DNA from: Acidobacteriota bacterium
GTDB lineage: Bacteria; Acidobacteriota; Thermoanaerobaculia; Gp7-AA8
Assembly (NCBI GenBank): GCA_003223695.1
Contig: QHVY01000201.1
Coordinates: 1 to 9,128, forward strand
Length of the DNA stretch: 9,128 nt
Direction of reading: 5' to 3'
Shown: positions 1 through 6,013 of the stretch, piece by piece
Layout: the number at the start of each line of letters is the position of its first letter
Position numbering within the stretch: the first letter of the stretch is position 1
Notes under the pieces: generated by a model
The model's input: the letters and a program-made list of their open reading frames with translations, nothing else
What the model was told of the DNA's origin: nothing
The model's database searches: none
Translations under genes and position numbers: made by a program

Positions 1-1607
1 TATTTGACTGTGTAGTGGAAGTTCGTCGTCGGATTTCGCGTCAGCACCACACCACCGCCGCCTGCGGAATCGCAGCAGATCACGAGCTGGTTGCCGGGCC
101 ACGCGGTTAATGAATTCACGCCTGCGTGCCGGTAACCGAAACCAAACTTCAGCTCGTTGTTCGTCTTGCCGATGTCAAAGAATTTCGAGCCGTCGACTCG
201 TGCCTGGCTCGATGGGCGAACGCTCTCGTAAACGAGATAGTTTCGATGCGCTACGCCGGAATTCGCGTCAATCCAGGCGACCGGGCCGGCGAGAGTGCAA
301 GCCGCTGTCGTGCAACCTGCGCCTGCATCGCCCACCAGATGGAATCCGCCCTGGACCTCGGAATACATTCCCGTCAGGTAGAGGCTGGAACCGAAGATCT
401 GCGTGTCCTCAGCCTTCCACGTAGTCGGGTTGAACAGACTGCCCTTGCTGTTGTTGCGATAAACGTCGGCCTGATTCCAAGCCGTCTCGGGCGGCCGAAG
501 CGGGCTGACATTGCGGCCGAGCTTGATCTTGTCGCCGTACATGTCGGTCAGCACGAAGCTGTTGGACGTGAACGGCTGCGCGTTGATTTTGACGTTTTCG
601 TTTTCCAGAAGCGTCTTGTCAAACGCGCGCGCGCCAGTGGTCGTCAGCGTCGACGAAAGCAGGTTGATGTTGTTCCGGGAGAACGACCCCCAGGCCCATA
701 GCTTGTCTTTCCAAAGCGGGCCGCCGAGCTCGATTCCGCGGTCCTCGATCCTGTCGATCTGATTGACACGCGCCAAATATGGCGTCGCCTCAGCAGGAAT
801 CTTTGGTTTCGCTTGCCAGGAGCTGTTGGTCTGGAACCACCGTCCCGAACCTTTGAAGTCGTTCGTGCCGCGCTTGGTCACGAAGTTCATCTGGATTCCG
901 GGCGTCTTGATGCGCGGGTCGGAACCACCCGTCGTGATCTGCATCTCTTCGAATGAGTCGAAGTCGTAATACGTGGGCGTCGATCCGAGGGCGCCGACGT
1001 CGGTAATCGACACGCCGTCGACGTTCCACGCGGACTGCGACGAATCGGTACCTTTCGACACGTAACCCGACTGCTGACCCGATTCACTGCCGCCGACGTT
1101 GATGCGATCCATCAGAACGCCGGGGGTCTGCTGCATGATCACCCACGGGTCACGTCCGGTGGGTATGTTCTGCAGCTCGACCTTGGAGACGTCGATTCCC
1201 GTTCCAGCTTTGCGCACGTCGAGCAGCGGCGCTTCAGCGGTAACGGTGATCGACTCTGCCACCGAGGGGTTCAGTGTCATCGTCACATCAGCGTTCTGAG
1301 CGACTCTGACCTGGATTCCCGTTCGAGTGACAGCTCCGTAGCCTGCAAGTTCCGCTTTCATCGCGTATGTTCCTGGATCGAGATTGATGAAGCGGAAGTT
1401 GCCCTGGGCGTCGGAGACGGTCGTCTGCGGTGCGGCGGGGCCGGTGAGCGTCACCGTCACGCCGGGCAGAAGTGAACCGTCCTTCGCCTGGACTCTGCCG
1501 TAGATATTACCGGTCTGGAACTGTGCGAACCCGCTGACGGCAAACAGCGTGCTACACAAGACGGCCACAATGACCGTCAAGAACTTAGGGGTGGGGCACC
1601 GTTTCAT
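1..1607 (-). CDS. TonB-dependent receptor with N-terminal carboxypeptidase-regulatory-like domain, 3' end outside window
   Basis: An outer-membrane transporter or adhesin-like receptor of the Oar/CarboxypepD_reg type, driven by TonB; its substrate cannot be told. The frame is open from ATG 1607 to the window edge (535 codons), so the C-terminal barrel is missing. Residues 1-29 form a signal peptide (hydrophobic core, cleavage near GFAQ). Residues 32-112 are a beta-sandwich domain (GRVQAKDGSLLPGVTVTL, then GNFRFINLDPGTY). A TonB-box-like SITVTAEAPLLD follows at 119-130, then the plug to about 245 (NIPTGRDPW, QQTPGV, NVDGV, GSDPRIKTPGIQMNFVTKRG), then barrel strands. The start is fixed by AAAGGAG five bases upstream. 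No STN signalling domain is seen, so direct FecA-like signalling to the nearby sigma factors is not supported. It lies 243 bp downstream of the anti-sigma gene, behind a long hairpin, and probably has its own promoter. Confidence 0.93.
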   Translation of the reverse strand, partial: MKRCPTPKFLTVIVAVLCSTLFAVSGFAQFQTGNIYGRVQAKDGSLLPGVTVTLTGPAAPQTTVSDAQGNFRFINLDPGTYAMKAELAGYGAVTRTGIQVRVAQNADVTMTLNPSVAESITVTAEAPLLDVRKAGTGIDVSKVELQNIPTGRDPWVIMQQTPGVLMDRINVGGSESGQQSGYVSKGTDSSQSAWNVDGVSITDVGALGSTPTYYDFDSFEEMQITTGGSDPRIKTPGIQMNFVTKRGTNDFKGSGRWFQTNSSWQAKPKIPAEATPYLARVNQIDRIEDRGIELGGPLWKDKLWAWGSFSRNNINLLSSTLTTTGARAFDKTLLENENVKINAQPFTSNSFVLTDMYGDKIKLGRNVSPLRPPETAWNQADVYRNNSKGSLFNPTTWKAEDTQIFGSSLYLTGMYSEVQGGFHLVGDAGAGCTTAACTLAGPVAWIDANSGVAHRNYLVYESVRPSSQARVDGSKFFDIGKTNNELKFGFGYRHAGVNSLTAWPGNQLVICCDSAGGGGVVLTRNPTTNFHYTVK

Positions 1608-1612
1608 AGCGG

Positions 1613-1619
1613 CTCCTTT
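1613..1619 (-). promoter_or_regulatory. Ribosome binding site of the TonB-dependent receptor
   Basis: AAAGGAG on the minus strand, five bases before ATG 1607, decides the start of the receptor. The leader between this site and the hairpin at 1776 (about 155 bp) holds no recognisable gene, and I see no convincing -35/-10 pair or ECF-type promoter in it. Confidence 0.8.
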
Positions 1620-1775
1620 CATTGAAGTTACTCGGGGTCTGTGCAAGATCGCTGGCTGACTACCGAATCGCTACCATATCATTGGATCTCAACGTGTTGG
1701 AGGCATTTTTCGGCCGAGCGGTGGAAGGGCGGATTCAAACAATCGTACAGATGCGTACTGATCGTTGAATCTGAG

Positions 1776-1850
1776 AAGTGCCGAGTGCCCAGTGCCGAGT
1801 GCCGAGTGGGCGGCAGGGACTCGGCACTGAGCACTCGGCACTAGGCACTT
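1776..1850. repeat. Long imperfect hairpin built of 7-bp AGTGCCN tandem units
   Basis: Two 32-nt arms (1776-1807 and 1819-1850) are inverted copies matching at 28 of 32 positions around an 11-nt G-rich loop. Each arm is four-and-a-half tandem units of AGTGCCN, with the seventh base varying. The structure begins on the base next to the TAA stop of the anti-sigma gene (1851-1853). Read on the minus strand it has no T-run after it, so it is not a textbook intrinsic terminator there. On the plus strand it is followed by TTTTATTTTT, but no plus-strand gene leads into it. I recall similar AGTGCC arrays between genes of environmental bacteria; this is memory, not a search. Confidence 0.85.
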
Positions 1851-2297
1851 TTATTTTTCCGTGACCGCAAAATACACGGCCACCGGAGCGAGGATCAACC
1901 ACGCCGCGAGCGCGAGCAGCGGAATTGCGAACGTCTGGGCAGACAAAACGATCGATCGCCAGACCGCCTGCACATCGATCGAAATCCCGAGAACGCCGAG
2001 GGCGATGAGAACCGCCGCTACGAGCAGGAAGATCTGAACGACGCTGCCGGCGCGCACGGCTGCCCGCGCGGCTTCGCGGCGCTCTCGCATGTTCGCGCGC
2101 CACCAGACGAGACCTGCTCCGGGAAGACGTGCATCGCGCATCAGGACGCTGCGATCATCGACAACGGCACGAGCGACTTCGAAAAGCTCGCGGCAGGAGT
2201 CGCACGCGTCGATGTGCGCGCGCAACTCGTCGCCGATCTGCGCCTTTCCTGCGCACTCCAGCACTTCGAATTCGCGTTCGCAGTCTCGCTTAGCCAC
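1851..2297 (-). CDS. Membrane-anchored zinc-finger anti-sigma factor
   Basis: Likely binds and holds ECF sigma factor B (the overlapping upstream gene) at the inner membrane. The 148-residue protein has an N-terminal cytoplasmic zinc-binding anti-sigma motif, HxxxCxxC (HIDACDSC, H28, C32, C35). An arginine-rich linker (RERREAARAAVR, about 71-82) precedes two hydrophobic segments at about 86-107 and 123-145. I chose GTG 2297 because GGGGAG lies seven bases upstream (2305-2310) and because it gives an 8-nt overlap with the sigma stop. A longer reading from ATG 2327 would add ten residues but lacks that ribosome site. The two membrane spans and lack of a large periplasmic domain differ from RseA-like factors, so sensing may occur in the membrane or through a partner protein. 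The family call is firm; the cognate pairing is inferred from overlap. Confidence 0.88.
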   Translation of the reverse strand: MAKRDCEREFEVLECAGKAQIGDELRAHIDACDSCRELFEVARAVVDDRSVLMRDARLPGAGLVWWRANMRERREAARAAVRAGSVVQIFLLVAAVLIALGVLGISIDVQAVWRSIVLSAQTFAIPLLALAAWLILAPVAVYFAVTEK

Positions 2298-2832
2298 GCA
2301 AGAACTCCCCAAGTTTTCGCCGTGCACGAAACAGCAGCGATTTGATGCTCTTGCTGCTCACTCCGACAATTTCCGCAATTTCTGCGTGCGACGATCCCTG
2401 TCCGTACGCGAGCCAGAGAATCTCGCGTTGCAGCGGCTTGAGTTTTCCCAGCGCGCGCGTGAGGTCCGCTCGCTCATCCGGACGCGCGTCGATCACTTTC
2501 GTGTCTTCGGCAAGCGGAACGTCGATGCCGCGGCGCCGCCGCCTGCCGGCATCGCGAGCGAGATTCGTCGCGATGCGAAAGAGCGAGTTGCGGCGATGTG
2601 ACTCGCTCTCGTAGGTCGATCCTGCACGATAAAAACGGTAGTACGTCTCCTGCAGCAGATCGTCGGCAAGCTGCGAATCTCCGGTGATGCGCACGAGATA
2701 GGCCCAAACCGGACGTGCAGTGCGATCGTAAAACGCGCGGAAGGACTCCTCGTCCATCCGCGTCGCTGCGCCCACCTGAGTGTCCAGCTCCAGCGGCAGC
2801 GTGTTCTCCGGCATCACGATCGCGATCGCCAT
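2290..2832 (-). CDS. ECF-subfamily RNA polymerase sigma factor (sigma B of this window)
   Basis: Directs RNA polymerase to alternative promoters. At 180 residues it has the normal ECF size. Region 2 spans about 28-97 (ESFRAFYDRTARPVWAYL, then DDLLQETYYRFYRA, then LFRIATNLARD). Region 4 spans about 123-177 (LKPLQREILWLAYGQGSSHAEI, with the HTH around IAEIVGVSSKSIKSLLFRARRKL). There is no long C-terminal extension. The ATG at 2832 lies 8 bp after the stop of the upstream membrane-protein gene and has no clear Shine-Dalgarno sequence, so translation is probably coupled to that gene. M7 and M26 are weaker alternatives. Its last 8 nt (GTGGCTAA) are the start of the anti-sigma gene, which implies matched synthesis of sigma and antagonist. 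The target promoters are not visible. Confidence 0.93.
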   Translation of the reverse strand: MAIAIVMPENTLPLELDTQVGAATRMDEESFRAFYDRTARPVWAYLVRITGDSQLADDLLQETYYRFYRAGSTYESESHRRNSLFRIATNLARDAGRRRRRGIDVPLAEDTKVIDARPDERADLTRALGKLKPLQREILWLAYGQGSSHAEIAEIVGVSSKSIKSLLFRARRKLGEFLRG

Positions 2833-2840
2833 AAGTCAAA

Positions 2841-3647
2841 TCATGACACGGTCGCTTGCCACAGGCCGAATCGCCGTGACAGGACGTAGAAGACCCCTGC
2901 AGATATGACCAGCGCAATGCCCACCAGCAGCGCAATCACGCCGACCCCGTAGAGACCCGCAGAGTCTGGATTCGGTACCCTGAGACTCACGAGATCGAAA
3001 CCGATCCCGGCAGCGACCAGCACCAAGCCGGCCTGCAGCGACCAGAAAATGCGTCCGACCGGAGCACTCATCGGCCGCGGCCCGGCTTCCAGCGGAATTG
3101 GCGCCGATTCGAGAAATTTCTTCCCGGCAGGACTCTGCAGATATGCGAGCAGCTCTTCATTGGATGTAAAGCGATCCATCAGCTTGCTGTGCACTTCGGT
3201 CTGAATCGCGGAGAGCCGGCTCCAGCGGCGCTGTTCAACGAGCGTTTTGATCACCCAGATCAGGACCGCGGTGAAGATCAGAAACACGAGGAATCCGCCG
3301 ATGTCGCCGAGGAGCTCGTGCCAGACGCGGTATCCACCGGCAGGCGATTCGTCATCGATCGCGTAGCCTTGCAGAAAAAACTGTGGATTGTGCGCAATTT
3401 CGGGGTGCTGACTGACGAATGTCGTGAGCGCCGGGTAATTGGCCATGTATTGCTGGTTGCTGATTAGAGTCGGATCGAGTTTCAGGACAGTCGCCAGCTG
3501 CGGCGGATATTTGCGAAGCAGCGTATGCAGCTCGTCGCGGGTTTGATGGCTATCCGTCTCGACGATCGTCGTCGTTGGAACTGGGTTCTGGGCCATGAGC
3601 GGTGCCGAAATGGCCAGCAGTACCGCAGCAATATTCAATCGAATCAT
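2841..3647 (-). CDS. Uncharacterised signal-peptide membrane protein with HPE(L/I)-type motifs, upstream of sigma B
   Basis: I do not recognise a named family. The 268-residue protein has a signal peptide at 1-19 (cleavage near PLMA-Q). A periplasmic part of about 90 residues follows, with quasi-repeats ending in proline motifs: LRKYPPQLATVLKLDPTLI, then YMANYPALTTFVSQHPEIA, then NPQFFL. The first membrane span is at about 116-136. A basic, helical cytoplasmic region is at about 137-200 (RFTSNEELLAYLQSPAGKKFL). Two more spans lie at about 203-221 and 233-256. I chose ATG 3647 for its AGAGGAG ribosome site and signal peptide; the open frame runs further upstream only as a shadow of the VOC gene. 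It ends 8 bp before sigma B, so it looks like the first gene of a three-gene operon with sigma B and its anti-sigma factor. It could be the envelope sensor of that module; this is inference. Confidence 0.87.
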   Translation of the reverse strand: MIRLNIAAVLLAISAPLMAQNPVPTTTIVETDSHQTRDELHTLLRKYPPQLATVLKLDPTLISNQQYMANYPALTTFVSQHPEIAHNPQFFLQGYAIDDESPAGGYRVWHELLGDIGGFLVFLIFTAVLIWVIKTLVEQRRWSRLSAIQTEVHSKLMDRFTSNEELLAYLQSPAGKKFLESAPIPLEAGPRPMSAPVGRIFWSLQAGLVLVAAGIGFDLVSLRVPNPDSAGLYGVGVIALLVGIALVISAGVFYVLSRRFGLWQATVS

Positions 3648-3651
3648 GGTT

Positions 3652-3685
3652 CGCTCCTCTTCTACCCGTATTACGCAGAGGAGCG
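3652..3685 (-). promoter_or_regulatory. Inverted repeat that can sequester a Shine-Dalgarno sequence
   Basis: On the minus strand CGCTCCTCT (3685-3677) and AGAGGAGCG (3660-3652) are perfect 9-bp complements around a 16-nt loop. The downstream arm contains the whole AGAGGAG ribosome site (3660-3654), six bases before ATG 3647. Folded in the mRNA, the stem would hide the ribosome site. The pairing is seen directly; a role in translational control of the membrane protein, sigma B and anti-sigma operon is inference. No T-run follows, so it is not a terminator. Confidence 0.6.
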
Positions 3686-3699
3686 CCCGAGGTGCACAG

Positions 3700-4665
3700 C
3701 TACTTCTGCACGAGCGGTTTGGCGATCCACCACATGTTGCCGAACGGGTCCGTGACTCCCGCCACTCGCTCGCCGTACGGCTCATCGCGCGGTTCGCGCT
3801 CGGATTTGGCCCCTGCGCGCAGCGCCTGAGCATAGGTCGCGTCAACGTCATCGACATAAATGTGAAGGTTCGCCGGCATCGGTTTCCACTCGCCGTGCGT
3901 CTCGCCGACTTCGATGAGTGCGTTGCCGACGCGCATCGCCGCATGTGCGATTAGGCCGTCAGGCGTCTTGTACGGCTCTTCGATCGTCTGCGCGCCAAAC
4001 GTCTCTTTCACAAAATCGATCAGTCGATCGGCGCCCCTCGGATGCAGGAACGGAGTGATCGAGCGGTATCCCGGCCGGATCGGTTGTCCCGCGGCTTGAT
4101 GCGTGGCGATGTACCACTGGTTTCCCCATTGATCCTTCACCGTTGCCTCGCGATCGCCATAGAACTGATCGACCGGTTCGCGCACCGAGGTCGCGCCGGC
4201 GCGAAGTGCGCTGCGATAGACCGCGTCCGCATCGCGCACATAAAGATGAATTCCGAAGTTCATCGGCGGATATTGTTCCGAGGCGTCGCCGAGTTCGACG
4301 AGCGAGTCGCCCAGGCGCACCTCGGCGTGCATGATGCCTCCGCCCGGTGCCGCGAAGCGCGCCTGCTCTTCTGCGCCGAACGCTTCCTCGAGGAACGCGA
4401 TCATGTCGGACGCGCCCTTCACGACGAAATAAGGAATGACATCGGGTCTGGCGGTGGTCACTGTTGGCATTTTTTCCTCCTGTTTCGCTGGAATCAGCTC
4501 TGCGAGTAGCCGCGACTTGAAACGCGGATCGGCGAGATCGCGAAGATCTGCGGCGATGACCAGAATCGCGGCGAGCTCGGGATCGAGCGATGCAATCTCC
4601 GGACGTCCGGCCAGGAGCGCATCGATCGCGCCGTCGAGTTGCTCGATGAGATTTCGCTCAGCCAT
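3700..4665 (-). CDS. Anti-sigma-like N-terminal segment fused to two VOC (glyoxalase/PhnB-like) domains
   Basis: Likely the partner of ECF sigma factor A, whose stop codon it overlaps by 8 nt (ATGGCTGA). Residues 1-65 are an acidic, leucine-rich helical segment (LDGAIDALLAG, LDPELAAILVIAADLRDLADPRFKSRL). They resemble the short N-terminal part of some soluble anti-sigma proteins. Two related VOC domains follow: about 73-190 (VIPYFVVKGASDMIAFLEEAFGAE, GGIMHAEVRLGDSLVELGD, VKDQWGNQWYIATH) and about 200-317 (SITPFLHPRGADRLIDFV, LIAHAAMRVGNALIEVGE, VTDPFGNMWWIAKP). The pairs of motifs show an internal duplication. No membrane span or signal peptide is present, so it is cytoplasmic. VOC domains bind metals or small molecules; whether this one is an enzyme or a ligand sensor is open. 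A strong internal ribosome site at 4476-4481 could also give a 256-residue VOC-only product. Confidence 0.9.
   Translation of the reverse strand: MAERNLIEQLDGAIDALLAGRPEIASLDPELAAILVIAADLRDLADPRFKSRLLAELIPAKQEEKMPTVTTARPDVIPYFVVKGASDMIAFLEEAFGAEEQARFAAPGGGIMHAEVRLGDSLVELGDASEQYPPMNFGIHLYVRDADAVYRSALRAGATSVREPVDQFYGDREATVKDQWGNQWYIATHQAAGQPIRPGYRSITPFLHPRGADRLIDFVKETFGAQTIEEPYKTPDGLIAHAAMRVGNALIEVGETHGEWKPMPANLHIYVDDVDATYAQALRAGAKSEREPRDEPYGERVAGVTDPFGNMWWIAKPLVQK
4476..4481 (-). promoter_or_regulatory. Internal ribosome binding site inside the VOC gene
   Basis: AGGAGG, followed by five A residues and then ATG 4470 (codon 66), lies in frame inside the VOC gene, exactly between the anti-sigma-like segment and the first VOC domain. 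Its strength and spacing are better than those of the upstream start at 4665. It may yield a separate VOC-only protein (MPTVTTARPDVIPYF...). The purine run also encodes QEEK, so a purely coding origin is possible. Confidence 0.65.
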
Positions 4666-5152
4666 GCATTTCCGCGCGCAGTTTCTGCAGCGCTCTCCAT
4701 TGCAATTGCTTGATCGCTCCGTCGCTCTTTCCGAGCTCGCTGGCGATGTCGCGAATGCTTCGGTCCTGGAAAAAACGCATGACGATCACGCGCCGCTGCT
4801 CGTGCGGAAGGCGTTCGACGTGACGGGCGAGCGTCGCGCGATTCTCCGCCTCGGTAATTTCGTCGTGCGGGATCTCATCCTGAGCGACATTTTGTTCTCG
4901 CGTTTTCTCCTGGTAATGATCGGCAATTGCATTTGCTGCCATTCGATAAAGCCACGCGGCGAACGGCACGCCGCGCCACTCGAACTTCGACAGATTCTGC
5001 AGCGCCCGCTTAAAAACCTCGGACGTGAGGTCTTGCGCTTCCTGCCGGTTGCGGACACGTCTGGCGATGAACGCATACACGCGATCGAAATTCGCTTCGT
5101 ACAGTGCGCCGAATCGATCAGCAGCCGCTCGTCCATTCGTCAACGATATCAA
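4658..5152 (-). CDS. ECF-subfamily RNA polymerase sigma factor (sigma A of this window)
   Basis: An alternative sigma factor of normal ECF length, about 164 residues from TTG 5152. Region 2 is RFGALYEANFDRVYAFIARRV ... AQDLTSEVFKRALQNL ... WLYRMAANAIADHY (about residues 13-80). Region 4 is VERLPHEQRRVIVMRFFQDR with the HTH SIRDIASELGKSDGAIKQLQ (about 112-160). The start is uncertain: TTG 5152 and TTG 5143 are possible and neither has a good ribosome site. The frame is open to ATG 5236, but that ATG lies in a structured repeat and inside the dehydrogenase gene, and the added MWWRALSPPVPAKSRPP looks like translated repeat. The gene ends within the start of the VOC gene, so the two are probably translated together. 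No classical zinc-finger anti-sigma gene adjoins it; the VOC protein is the candidate regulator. Confidence 0.9.
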   Translation of the reverse strand: MISLTNGRAAADRFGALYEANFDRVYAFIARRVRNRQEAQDLTSEVFKRALQNLSKFEWRGVPFAAWLYRMAANAIADHYQEKTREQNVAQDEIPHDEITEAENRATLARHVERLPHEQRRVIVMRFFQDRSIRDIASELGKSDGAIKQLQWRALQKLRAEMHG

Positions 5153-5182
5153 CCGGCCGGCAAGGGAAAAGTTACGGCAGCG

Positions 5183-5236
5183 ATGTGGTGGCCGGCTCTT
5201 AGCCGGCACGGGCGGGCTGAGAGCCCGCCACCACAT
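5183..5236. repeat. 54-bp palindromic element with two internal hairpins
   Basis: Perfect 9-bp terminal inverted repeats (ATGTGGTGG at 5183-5191, CCACCACAT at 5228-5236) enclose two further perfect hairpins: GCCGGCT-CTT-AGCCGGC (5191-5207) and GGCGGGCT-GAG-AGCCCGCC (5211-5229). The whole can fold as a three-way junction. It covers the stop and last codons of the dehydrogenase gene and the false N-terminus of sigma A. Similar GGCGGGCT...AGCCCGCC elements occur, as I recall, in environmental genomes; I could not search. Confidence 0.88.
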
Positions 5237-5996
5237 TCTCCTCGAACGCGCCGACGTCGTCGAAGTAGCGCCGAACCATCGGCGCGCTCGCCGGATTTGT
5301 GTAGAGCTCCACGACCGGATGCTCGATCACCCCCGCGATCGCCGCCGCCACCTCTTCGGCGCTCTGCGGCTGCATCGTGCTACCGGGCGTCCACGGCGGT
5401 GCAGTTGCCGTTGCGCTGCCGAGCGCGTTGCGCGCGAATTCAGTGCTCACGAGCCCCGGCATGATCAGTGAGACATGAATCTCCGGATATTCTCGTGCGA
5501 GATCGACACGGAGATTCGCCGTCAGTGCATTGAGCGCCGCCTTCGCCGCGTTGTAGGCCGAGCGATGCGTGGCGATGGGAACGCGACCGAGGAACGAAGA
5601 GATGTTAATGAGGTGACCGCGACGCCGGGCGATGAAATGCGGCACGACTGCTTGCATTCCGTACAGCGCCGATTTGACATTCACAGCCATCATCTCGTCG
5701 AGCTCACCATCCGTGAGCTCGAGCACCGGGCGCGTGATCCCGCGTCCCGCGTTGTTGACCCAGACGTCGATGCTGCCGAATGCGCGCAGCGCCTCATCGC
5801 AAAGGCGATTGACATCCGCTCGCCGCGTTACGTCGGTGCAAACCGTGACAACGTGCGATTGCACTTCATGCGCGACGGCGTTGAGCGTTGCGGCTCGGCG
5901 AGAGGCGAGGACGAGATTGTGTCCTTCGCGTCCGAGGTGACGGGCGAGTGCAGCGCCGATTCCGGAGCTCGCTCCGGTGATGACGATGGTCTTCAT
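5199..5996 (-). CDS. Short-chain dehydrogenase/reductase (SDR), NAD(P)-dependent
   Basis: A cytoplasmic oxidoreductase of the classical SDR family, 265 residues. The Rossmann cofactor loop TGASSGIG is at 7-14, the NNAG structural motif at 81-84, the conserved Asn at about 106 (MAVNVKSA), Ser133/134 (NISS), and the catalytic YxxxK at Y148 and K152 (YNAAK). The SRR after beta-strand 2 (residues 32-34) suggests NADP preference. The substrate cannot be inferred. The ATG at 5996 lacks a clear Shine-Dalgarno sequence, but the TGASSGIG position fits. The last 12 residues (NVVAGSQPARAG) and the TAA stop are encoded by the repeat at 5183-5236, so the native C-terminus was probably changed by the element. 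The gene ends about 47 bp before the likely start of sigma A. Confidence 0.95.
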   Translation of the reverse strand: MKTIVITGASSGIGAALARHLGREGHNLVLASRRAATLNAVAHEVQSHVVTVCTDVTRRADVNRLCDEALRAFGSIDVWVNNAGRGITRPVLELTDGELDEMMAVNVKSALYGMQAVVPHFIARRRGHLINISSFLGRVPIATHRSAYNAAKAALNALTANLRVDLAREYPEIHVSLIMPGLVSTEFARNALGSATATAPPWTPGSTMQPQSAEEVAAAIAGVIEHPVVELYTNPASAPMVRRYFDDVGAFEENVVAGSQPARAG

Positions 5997-6013
5997 GGCG
6001 CGGGAAGTCTAAT

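Noticed and set aside
126..701. A 191-codon plus-strand open frame at the left end
   Set aside because: It lies opposite the TonB-dependent receptor, whose frame is continuous over the whole stretch with family motifs.
1..1607. FecA-type signalling receptor that would activate the nearby ECF factors
   Set aside because: The N-terminus carries a carboxypeptidase-regulatory-like domain and not an STN domain, and the anti-sigma factor lacks a FecR-like periplasmic part.
1776..1850. Classical intrinsic terminator for the anti-sigma gene
   Set aside because: The T-run lies on the plus-strand side only. In the minus direction the hairpin is followed by a mixed sequence.
2811..2832. CGATCGCGATCG run at the start of sigma B as a HIP1-like or methylation repeat
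   Set aside because: It is a single occurrence inside coding sequence, and GATCG is common throughout this GC-rich window.
5153..5236. N-terminal extension of sigma A to ATG 5236
   Set aside because: The extra residues are encoded largely by the palindromic element and overlap the SDR end; the AGGAG before the ATG is only one base away, too close to be used well.
4436..5464. A 342-codon plus-strand open frame across the VOC, sigma A and SDR genes
   Set aside because: It is antisense to three genes with clear domain motifs, is rich in Arg/Ser runs typical of shadow frames, and shows no recognisable domain.
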